In this document: positions 56,101-64,000 of the stretch, one piece after another
How the letters are laid out: each line of letters opens with the position of its first letter
Position numbering within the stretch: position 1 is the first letter of the stretch
NCBI GenBank assembly: GCA_033439255.1
Contig: CM065878.1
Location: 806,001 to 870,000 of the forward strand
Reading direction: 5' to 3'
Source of the DNA: Hericium rajendrae
Lineage: Eukaryota; Basidiomycota; Agaricomycetes; Russulales; Hericiaceae
DNA: 64,000 nt
Translations under genes and position numbers: made by a program
Notes under the pieces: generated by a model
Databases searched by the model: none
Told to the model about the DNA's origin: nothing
Seen by the model: the letters and a program-made list of their open reading frames with translations, nothing else

Positions 56101-57711
56101 CCTCTTCTTTTCCCTGTCATTATCAGCACTCCGCCCAACATCCCAAGCATCATCAATCCCCATTTGATGCTTGGTCTTCCATGCATCAGGGCTCGCGAGT
56201 CCTGAGCGATGACCACGCACCGCGCCACGCGCGTTCTTGACCTTCTTCCATGTCTCATCCTCCTCGACGCCAAAGTTATGATCGAACTCCGCGCCAAGCA
56301 GCTTGTCCTCCCTGCGGCTCTCTCGGCGGGCATCCCTGCTAGGGCTGCCCGGCCGCGAGGTGCTCGTCTGCAGGGGTGTGGGCCTGCCACGGCGCATCGG
56401 CGCAATCGCCTCAAGCACCTTCTCACGCGCCTGCACGCCTGCATTTCTATTCGGCGAGGTGGATGGAGGCGCGTGTGCGGCGTGCTCCGACGAGCGGTAC
56501 GACACGAGGCTATCGAGCGGGTTCGGCGCATGCGCGTGCGGCGAGAGCGCGGCGCGCGCGGGGACGTCGTACGTGAACTTGGACTTGGTGCCGCGCATGC
56601 GGTGCACGGCGTTCAGGATTTCGAACACAGATGGGCGCTGCGCGCCGTGCTCACGCAGCATGGATCCTGCGGGCACATGAAGAGGCGTTCGCGGCAGGAG
56701 CGGGGGGCTTACCGATCAGCGCATTCAGCTGTGCGGAGTAGACGGGGTATGGCGGGATCTTGTATTGCACATTAAGGATCGCGAGCGGGCCGTGCTCTTC
56801 GAAGGGCGTGGTGTAATAGCAGAGCTTGTAGAGAAGCACGCCGAGCGCCCAGACGTCTGATTTCTCGTCGACGGGGCGTCGCAGGTAAACGTCTACCATC
56901 TCCGGGGCACGGTATTGTAGGGTCGTGTGTCTGTTGAGATCAGCTTCTAGCGCTCTAATCTCCTGCGTAGATGATGGCGGTCTGGGGGCGACAGGATTCG
57001 CAGATCCAAAATCGCAGAGCTTGTACGAGGATGCGGATGATTGTAGGATATTCTCCACTTTAAGATCGCGATGAAGGAGCGGGGGTCGGAGATTGTGCAT
57101 GGCGGCGACGCCCTCACAGACATCGACGAAAATCTGCAGGATCTCAGCTTCTGTGAGACGCTCACGCAATCGTCGGTTCATCATGTCGATGATACCACCA
57201 CCTCACGTAGCAATGTCCGATTAGACCTTCGTCTCGCGAACAAACAGAAAGATTGGCATACCTGCGCAGAACTCCATGAGAATAAACACCTCATACATGC
57301 CATTCGACATTCTGTGCCATGCGGCGTCGATGAGATGTACAATGTTGGGATGTCCTTTGAGGATTCGCTAGATGGGAGCGAGATGTGAAACGAGCTATAG
57401 GAGGACAATAGGTAACTGCGTACCATGATATCGACCTCCTTCTTCACCTCCGACAGCATGGACTCATTCGGGACGGCTATGCGCTTGAGTACATGATGCG
57501 TAGTGCCGTATACTGGCGCGGGCGTCCTGACAAGATAGACATGGGCAAAACCACCTATGATGGCTGGTTAGCGACGGCATATAGTTCGCGACGTTGAAGG
57601 CTGACCTTGGCTGAGGTATCTATCAACCTGGACAGTGAATTTATTGACCGAGATGGTTTGTCCTGGGACAAGCGTGCCCTTGTTGGCATTATAGGCCGGT
57701 TGCTGGGCCAT
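53104..57711 (-). CDS. Ark1/Prk1/AAK1-family protein kinase
   Basis: Relatives phosphorylate endocytic adaptors and control actin-driven endocytosis. The ATG at 57709-57711 begins MAQQPAYNANKGTLVPGQ. The kinase domain has a Gly-rich loop (LSQ/GGFAHVYLVR), HHVLKRI with the ATP Lys, hinge ILMEFCAGG, catalytic LLHRDLKVENIL, LCDFGSA, TLQYRAPEMVD and DEKSDVWALGVLLYKLCYYTTPFE. It ends near QRPSVFEILNAVHRMRG. A tail of about 1100 residues follows, disordered and rich in Ser/Pro/Arg, with PPSRGPSR repeats (54165-54245), a long run alternating Glu and Arg/Lys (54845-55003), and a Lys/Arg-rich end. Short introns occur in the kinase part; the tail is one exon. Total length is about 1500 residues. The stop is TAG at 53104. 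Confidence 0.92.
54845..55003 (-). repeat. Glu-Arg/Lys repeat coding stretch
   Basis: Reiterated GAG/AGA/AAG codons encode about 50 residues built of EREKER and EREWEK units in the kinase tail. The pattern matches charged ER/K sequences that form stable single helices. Confidence 0.85.
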
Positions 57712-58912
57712 GAAGAGAGTTTGCCTCTAAGAGGCCTTAAGCAGGTTTGCGATGGACTGGCGATGCACACCCGTTTATCGACACGTGCGCGCCCAGGAGC
57801 GTGACGTATGTGACAACAGTGCTAGTGCGCGTACTCTCGCCTCTTAGATACAGTATTTCGAGAAAATTTTATTTCACGAGGAGACGATAAAGCGGGCTTA
57901 TACAATGACGGTGTGTTGGCTATCCAGTCCTGCGAACATGCCATGAATTTTGACCGAGTGTGACGGTGCTAGGGTTCCGTTTGGGGTTGGGTTGGGTTAA
58001 GAGAAAGTACGAATGAAGTGAGATCTACTTCAGGCAAACTTCAGGATCAACTTCAAACACTTTGCTGGAATCGCACGATTATAGGCATTCGTGCTCGACT
58101 CTCACTAGACCTACAAGCATTATGCTCAAGTCCCCTCTATTGGGATAGTGAGTAGAGGTTATCTTAGAATCCCGGAAGGCTCAAGAGAGAGCAAACAATA
58201 GATGTCGGATCCGGACTCTCTCGAAGACACAAGGATCTTTGAGCAGGATGCATGTTAGTCAATAACAGGCAATGATCGGAAAGAGTGAGAGAGGGGCAAG
58301 AATAGAACAGACGTATAGGTTCAGATATCGCAATTGCGAGGCCAGTGCAAGCGACGTACATCGGGCGAGGACCAGCAGTGGTGTCCGACGACTACCGACA
58401 TTATTCTGACTCGCCTTATTCGACCTATGTACCCCACACTACCCTGACTCATAAGAAGCTGATCAACCTACGTCAATGAAATGTTTTACTCCGTGCCGCG
58501 GTGTTGCGGATGAGAATGACTGAGCGCCATAGTAACCAGGTTGCGAACAGGAATCAATTGATCACATACACACAGTGGCCTGGGAATAGGCTGTACACAG
58601 CAGAAGCGCAGAGCGTACGGTAATCTGAAGGAATCAAGCAGGTATCCGGACGGTATACGCTAGCTAGGGAATATATAATTCGACAGCGTGGATATATGAA
58701 GCAGCAGAGCGGAAATAAAGCACTGGCGGGACCTAGCTATGGACATTGTCGTCATAGGACGGCAAGACGTGGCGGGAAGCAGAGTCGTGGAAGAAGCGGT
58801 CAGTGGGGAAACCCAGGTATGAAAGGGTATGGGTGACTGTTCGGGGCATGCATCTCGTGACTGTTCGTGCGTGGTATGTACCGTATAGAACAGCGATGAG
58901 TTCCGGCCTTCA
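57712..58912. other. intergenic, kinase promoter and Sho1 3' flank
   Basis: A 1.2-kb gap with no frame I can assign. The A/T-rich stretch near 57850-57880 and the short T-rich tracts may be regulatory. Confidence 0.5.
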
Positions 58913-60150
58913 TCAGATGATTTGGAGGTAATTGGATGGTACGACTGGCAACGGAATCAGCGATCCGGCGAGGCTGGATAGCAACAAAGAATACGCACTG
59001 CCTATCGTTCCGTCTTCCTTCCGCGCCTGCCACCACTTCCCGTTCTTATCCATGATATCCATGATCTCGCCCTTCTGGAACGAAATCTCATTCGGATCCT
59101 CTGTATTCGCGGTATCTGATCCAAGATATCAGACCCCATCGTCAGCCAAGAATGACAAGGCACGCACATGCAAACGACGCCTTCGCGCGGTACGGGTATG
59201 TGAGCTGCGGCTCCGCGCCCGCACTGGTGTCCGCAGGCAGCGCCGGGCCGCCACCCGCGCCAACCCCCGCGTTGCCCGGGCTCATCAGCGGCGAGCTCAC
59301 GCCCGGGTTCGGGTTCGAGCTCGGGAGCGCCGCCACGGACGCCGTCGCCGCGGGCGAGTTCGGTCCACTGCCTGGAGAACCCATGCCCGGCGGCGCCCCG
59401 CCGTCCGCACTGCCACCGTGCAGGCTGTTCTGGCTGCGCAGGGCGGTCGCGGGGCTGAAGCTATTCGGGAGCTTCGCGTCATACGACGCGGGGCCGATGC
59501 CCGCGGCAGAGGAGTACGCGCCACCGTAGCCGTTGCCGACGCCCATGTTGTGCACGGAGGCGGTGCGGGTGCCGCGGCGGCGGCGCGAGGGCGGCGTGAG
59601 CCCGCCCGTGCCGAGGGAGTTGAAGACGTGCAGCGCAAGCGAGTCCTCCTCGGAGGTGAAGTAGAGCACCCAGAGGATGTCGACGACGGCGAGGATGAGC
59701 CAGCCCGCGGCCATCGCGCCGCGCGAGGCGTCGCCCGTGAAGATGCCCTTGTCGACGCCCTCGACGGCGAAGACGACCGCGATGGCGCCAAAGACGGAGA
59801 TTTGGAGTCGGTGCATGGCTATGGAGTCGCTTGCGAGGGTGTAGAAGACGCCTAAGATGAGGAAGAGCTGGAGGAAGATGGAGAACCAGAGGACGCCGAC
59901 ATCATCATGACCGACTGAAGATTCGTTAGCCAGCTGGGCAGAGCACAATAAAAATAGCTCACATTTGGATGTTACAACGGCCTGCGCTATGAATGCTACG
60001 AACCATCCTACCTAGATACATGGTAAGGCTCGTATCCCGAGCGCCCGGAGCATGGAATGGACGTACGATGGCTAGAATGCTCGTGAAGAGGAAAAGATAG
60101 TGGGTGAGGATTGGAGTGAAATCCAAGCCTTCACTACCGCGTGGGGGCAT
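58913..60150 (-). CDS. SHO1: Sho1-type osmosensor with SH3 domain
   Basis: Sho1 is a plasma-membrane scaffold of the high-osmolarity MAP kinase pathway and recruits Pbs2 through its SH3 domain. The ATG at 60148-60150 begins MPPRGSEGLDFTPILTHYLFLFTSI. Four transmembrane segments lie in the first 150 residues: YLFLFTSILAI, VGWFVAFIAQAVV, VLWFSIFLQLFLILGVFYTL with ISVFGAIAVVFAV, and AAGWLILAVVDILWVLYF. A linker of about 150 residues rich in Gly, Ser, Ala and Pro follows. The C-terminal SH3 domain shows AKASF, DPNEISFQKGEIMDI, NGKWWQARKEDGTIGIVPSNYLQII-stop; the ALYDY-like, WW and PSNY signatures are all kept. Introns restore Phe and Ile codons. The order matches Sho1 in full. Confidence 0.93.
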
Positions 60151-61557
60151 TGGGCTGTGACGAGGATGGAGACGAGGGGATGTCGAGAACGTGGTCGGCG
60201 GTGAGGCAGAATTTGGCGGAATTGGCCTCCGCAGCGCAACACAGCATCACGTGAAGGGTCCACGGACCGCCTGGTGCCTGCAATCTTCGCCTTCTCGACA
60301 ACTCGACGTGGAGGACGGCGGCGAGCGTTTTGCGACGCGAAACGCGTTCAGTTGCTAGTGTGTTGTTTCACCGGCAAGTGTTTCGTTGTCTGCAAGCTGC
60401 GCTCGTTCATCGAATCTGTATGTGTTCTTCAAATCGCGGTGACTCACCATATCCTTAGCTCGATCGCCCGTCAGCTATCCTAGACCTCATCTACAGTACA
60501 TATTTTTTTCTATTGTGCTCAATGCTAACTATTCACTAGATTCCGACTCGGTGAGTTCTCCGTGGCCTGAAATACGTCCCCGGCGAGGGTATGACCTCAA
60601 GTAACTGCGTTGATCTTTGCCCTCCAACCCGAGATGGCCCACACAGGGGCCGCCGCGATGCATCCGCTTTCCCCACAACCGTCTTACAGATCGACCGTGA
60701 CTCTGGCTACAAGGCGGCCCCGGGCTCGGATTTTAGCTCATGCTGGGGCGGGCTAGTCAAATCTGGGTTGCGGCAACTCCAACATATTTCTTGACCCGCG
60801 AGCTCCCCCACGCGATCGAGGACTGCCCAAGCACTGACCCTCGGGCAACTTATGCTGTGGCACAACGCTGACTTCCACTTTTTGAGGATCCCTACACTAA
60901 TCATAATACCCAGGAGCGATGCAAACCTGTCCAGATGAGGCGTGGAAAGACCTTACCGCAGCTCAAGGAGTATACAATCCAAGTGCCGTCCGCCTGTCTT
61001 TCGAGATAACACTGAGGGCAGCTCGGGTCAGCTCCTTTAGTAATCAATACAGATAGTACTGTTCGGCATTTCCTTTTCGATCTATACCTTTCAATGAGTC
61101 GCGGTAACCCACGTAAGTCTGCGTAATTCCGCCGTCGAGTCGATTCGTGTCCAATTACCAACCACGCGAGTTTGTCCAGCACGCCCATCTCGCAGTCGTC
61201 GCCATAAAGTCTTCCTGTCTCGGCCATGATTCTGATACCGGATCCCATCTTCTACTGTGAAACATCCTAGTTGTCGACGTCCCCCACCTGAATGCCACCT
61301 CTCAGTGAACCGTCAATCATCTCGCAACCACTCGCGTCCTGCTCTGTGTGCGAATTCCAACGCAGACTGGATCGTGGCGACGGGCAACATTGTGTTGGCC
61401 GGATGGCCAACAGCAGAATGAATAAGCATCTGCGGTGTCTGGCTGTAAAAGCCTATTGCATCGTGCAGGGGCTGGCTGGTTTCATTTTGGTGAGTCATGC
61501 CTTTGGACCGAGACGAACGCAGCTCATCTTTTCATGTAGAGTCTTTTGGCTCTCATC
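60151..61557. other. intergenic, one doubtful small frame
   Basis: The part next to 60150 should contain the SHO1 promoter. The only frame of note is minus strand 60901-61248 (ATG, 115 codons), which has a CPQC pair and ends HRSWVL-stop. It matches nothing I recognise and may be chance. Confidence 0.4.
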
Positions 61558-62601
61558 ATGTATCAGATCTTCCCGACCCTGCGACAGCCTCCACCAGCTC
61601 TTGTGCCAGCCGCCCAGACTCGTCGTCACCAACGCGAGACACGGCGACGGCTGGGCATCTCTCACCCATCCAGCGGTGTCTCCAGCGACAGCTCTCTCGA
61701 GTCCCCGCATGGCCGCGAGCTCCAGCTCGCCACCCCCCACGACATCACCATGACCCCTCGGCGCAACCACGTAGCCCGCCGCCGCACTCGAGCCGTCTCC
61801 TCGACCCTCCCCACCCTGACCGAGTCCTCCCAGTCGCGCCCCTCCTCCGCACATGACCGCCTGTCCATTGAGTCCGCGCCCGTTGGCGACCGCTCGTCCG
61901 CACAGTCTCCCCCTTCGACCGCACCTTCATCCGATGCAGAGGCAGGCGCAAACACGTGCAAGACCGTCGGGCCGCGACGCAAGGCGTCGTTCCGCCTGTC
62001 GTACTTCCTGCCGCACAAGCACAGCGCCCACGCTCTCACGCGCACGCTCGTATCGCCCATCGTCGCGGTGACGAGCCTCCCGCATCTCGGGCACAAGCAC
62101 GCCGAGGCGCAGCAGCGGGCAAAAAGCTGGCCCGAAGGCGAATCTAGCGGGTCCGCGCAGATACAACCACAACCGCAGCCACAGCCACAGTCACAAGAGG
62201 GAGGCGGGATGTGGGTCGACAGGGCGCCGGAGGCGGGCGTGTCGCACAAGTGGAAGCTCGCGCCGCTGCACCACGCGCCGAAGAAGTCGCGGGCGGAGGG
62301 CCGCCCTGCGGCGCGCACACACCCGTACGAGGCGCCGTACTTCTTCCCGTCGCCGGCGTCGCCCGACGCGGAGCACTACGTGTCCAAGGCGCGCGAGAGC
62401 ACGCGGCGCACGCGGGGGGTGTCCGACTGCACATCCAAGCGCTCGCCGTCGCCGCACTCGTCCGTTGCGAGCGATCCTGTTGGCGATCCGGCGGGACGCC
62501 CGGAGTTCGAGGAGCCGATGAGGGCGCGGAGTTGGGACGATGCCTCTGGGCAGCCGGCGGCAGAGGAGGAACACCCGGGGAGGCGGCGGCAGACGCGGTG
62601 A
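61558..62601 (+). CDS. disordered hypothetical protein
   Basis: The frame from the ATG at 61558 gives about 347 residues (MYQIFPTLRQPPPALVP). An upstream exon is possible because the frame stays open a few codons further. Composition is rich in Ser, Pro, Arg, Ala and His, with a QPQPQPQPQSQ run and a basic patch GPRRKASFRLSYFLPHKHSAHA. No domain, signal peptide or membrane segment is visible. GC-rich third positions like those of its neighbours support coding. Alternative antisense frames exist, so the gene call is moderate and the function unknown. Confidence 0.5.
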   Translation: MYQIFPTLRQPPPALVPAAQTRRHQRETRRRLGISHPSSGVSSDSSLESPHGRELQLATPHDITMTPRRNHVARRRTRAVSSTLPTLTESSQSRPSSAHDRLSIESAPVGDRSSAQSPPSTAPSSDAEAGANTCKTVGPRRKASFRLSYFLPHKHSAHALTRTLVSPIVAVTSLPHLGHKHAEAQQRAKSWPEGESSGSAQIQPQPQPQPQSQEGGGMWVDRAPEAGVSHKWKLAPLHHAPKKSRAEGRPAARTHPYEAPYFFPSPASPDAEHYVSKARESTRRTRGVSDCTSKRSPSPHSSVASDPVGDPAGRPEFEEPMRARSWDDASGQPAAEEEHPGRRRQTR

Positions 62602-63105
62602 GGTTTGACGGTGTTAGGTTTTTCTTGGGTTGCTTTGGAGCTTTGTATGTTATATTTGTTTCATCTCTTTTGGGTGGTAGATGGGTCGGTTGTCTTACTG
62701 TGTCACATTGCTCTGTATTCTCACGTTCCATCCGCACACATGCAGTAGAACTTGCGCGCTTCCTTACACACTTGCTATTACTGTACTCGCTTCAACAGTA
62801 ATGTATTGTACTGCAAATATTCTAATCCCCGTTCAACTTTGGAACCAATGCACGTCTGCGTGAACGGTTCTTGGATTCGATATGTCACATCGAAGCAGGT
62901 CAAAGCAGTCATCGGGGTCGTGTGGACTCATGCAGAGATCTCGAGGACGGCGATGTGTCATAAAGGCAAAACCACTGAAAAACCGCAGATCGAGCCATGC
63001 GGAAGAGATAAGATACGATAGCGGAGTTCGCACGAGTTTGGTTGTGACGGCTGTTGGTGTCGAGCAGCCAGTCCCTCTCGCTTTTCCTTTTCATCCTTCT
63101 CGGCA
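62602..63105. other. intergenic, promoter of the PAH-domain gene
   Basis: Low-GC stretch without a recognisable gene. A pyrimidine-rich block just before 63106 (CTCTCGCTTTTCCTTTTC) fits a fungal promoter core. Confidence 0.5.
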
Positions 63106-63697
63106 ATGGACAATCCTTCTCCTCCTTCCCAGCAGCCTACCACCATCACCATCCCCGACATCCCCAAGCATCCATCGCCGTTCGCGCAGGACATGCCCCA
63201 ACAGCCGTACTCGCCGGGCCCCGCGGGCAGCGCGACGAGCACGACCGCCGCCGCGAATGTACTCGGCAACATGGGCAACAAGCTGCCGCCCGAGCGCGCC
63301 CAGCCCGCGGGCGAGTTCGATCATGCCATCCAATATCTGAACAAGATCAAGACCCGCTATCCTGACGATCCGAACATGTACAAGCAATTCCTGGAGATCA
63401 TGCAGACGTACTGGAAGGAGGAACAGATCTCTATGAAGGATACAGTGATGTACAATCAGCATGAACAAAGGATGACGAAGGACGTGAGTTGTATTTGCTC
63501 TGATGTCATAGGTCTTAGAAGCTCATTGTATTGCCTTGTCTGGGGGATAGGTTTATGCTCAAGTGCAGGTGTTGTTTAAAGATGCGACGGATCTGCTGGG
63601 CGAGTTCAGAGACTTCCTTCCTGAGATATCAGGTGCTGTGCCCTCTGACAACCTGGTCGGCATTCTTCCCCATCCTCCTGGCAGTGCACCACCATAA
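63106..63697 (+). CDS. short protein with a single Sin3-type PAH domain
   Basis: Exon 1 (63106-63483) gives MDNPSPPSQQPTTITIPDIP and a Pro-rich leader, then FDHAIQYLNKIKTRYPDDPNMY and KQFLEIMQTYWKEEQ. After an intron (63484-63550) exon 2 supplies VYAQVQVLFKDATDLLGEF and RDFLPEIS, then GILPHPPGSAPP-stop at 63695-63697. The total is 174 residues. The helices match PAH2 of basidiomycete Sin3, with an insert (ISMKDTVMYNQHEQRMTKD) in the middle. Full Sin3 has three or four PAH domains and a large HDAC-interacting region; none is seen here. It could be a dedicated PAH-only gene, a duplicated fragment, or, less likely, the start of a longer spliced gene leaving the window. Confidence 0.75.
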
Positions 63698-64000
63698 TGA
63701 CTGCTCTCAGTCACATTTGCTATACACTTTATGTTGGACTGACTCTTTTCTTTTCTTCTATGATGACATCTCCTCCTCACTTACCCATAGATACCACTTA
63801 TGGTCATCATTTCCTCCATTGTGATCTGCACCACCCAACGATACCTTCTGTGACTCAGTACTTTCTACTTAACAGTTCTGTTCCACCCAGACCATCAGAC
63901 ATCTACCTCACCATATGTTCCTATGACTCAGTACCTCTCACCTAATGGTCTTGCTTCACCTGACCATCAAACAACTACTGTACAATACATTCTGCCTTAT
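63698..64000. other. 3' flank with tandem repeat
   Basis: Pyrimidine-rich, low-complexity sequence with no gene recognised. From about 63850 it shows a two-copy tandem repeat. Confidence 0.5.
63850..63985. repeat. imperfect two-copy tandem repeat, unit about 70 bases
   Basis: TGACTCAGTAC recurs at about 63852 and 63927. In both copies it is followed by similar blocks (CTTAACAGTTCTG/CCTAATGGTCTTG, then TTCCACC/TTCACCT, then ACCATCAGACATCTAC/ACCATCAAACAACTAC). Confidence 0.65.

Overview
The window looks like nuclear DNA of a filamentous basidiomycete, most likely an Agaricomycete. The evidence is dense genes on both strands, introns mostly of 50-65 bases, GC-rich coding sequence, several paralogous F-box genes, a multi-pass membrane protein family typical of mushroom-forming fungi, and basidiomycete-type versions of Sly1, Sho1, PalI and Sin3. 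I rebuilt about 22 protein genes by joining exons by eye across splice sites. I found no convincing tRNA, rRNA, CRISPR array or intact transposon.

Layout. 0.6-5.4 kb: a cellular RNA-dependent RNA polymerase of the quelling/RNAi type. 6.7-7.9 kb: a U1A/U2B''-type spliceosomal protein. 8.2-10.5 kb: malic enzyme. 11.2-12.8 kb: an F-box protein. 13.5-15.0 kb: adenosine kinase, with an optional in-frame 5' exon. 15.3-17.1 kb: a two-finger C2H2 protein. 17.5-18.3 kb: a macrodomain protein. 18.3-21.8 kb: gene-poor DNA holding a broken Ty3/gypsy remnant. 21.8-24.8 kb: translation elongation factor 2. 26.7-28.5 kb: a PalI/Rim9-type membrane protein. 28.7-30.3 kb: a secretory-type agmatinase. 31.9-33.2 kb: a multi-pass membrane protein. 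33.6-36.1 kb: a DCAF11/LEC14B-like WD40 protein. 36.5-38.7 kb: a TBL1/Sif2-like LisH-WD40 protein. 39.0-49.3 kb: three paralogous F-box genes, two of them inside a roughly 3-kb tandem duplication, with a GHITM-type Bax-inhibitor protein between. 49.6-51.8 kb: the SM protein Sly1, apparently lacking its 5' end. 52.1-52.8 kb: an unrecognised small gene. 53.1-57.7 kb: an Ark1/Prk1/AAK1-type kinase. 58.9-60.2 kb: the osmosensor Sho1. 61.6-62.6 kb: a disordered hypothetical protein. 63.1-63.7 kb: a short protein with one Sin3-type PAH domain.

The genes do not form one pathway. They are mostly housekeeping (translation, splicing, purine salvage, carbon metabolism, secretion, endocytosis) or sensing (PalI, Sho1), mixed with fast-evolving families (F-box, multi-pass membrane protein). 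The most notable observations are: a 12-base microexon that encodes the core of the RdRP catalytic loop and whose skipping would keep frame; a roughly 317-base A-rich-tailed insertion with target duplication whose empty site survives in the other tandem copy; a Sly1 gene cut off at a sequence shared with the F-box units; a possible mitochondrial form of adenosine kinase; and a PAH-only mini-Sin3. All splice models are manual and lack transcript support.
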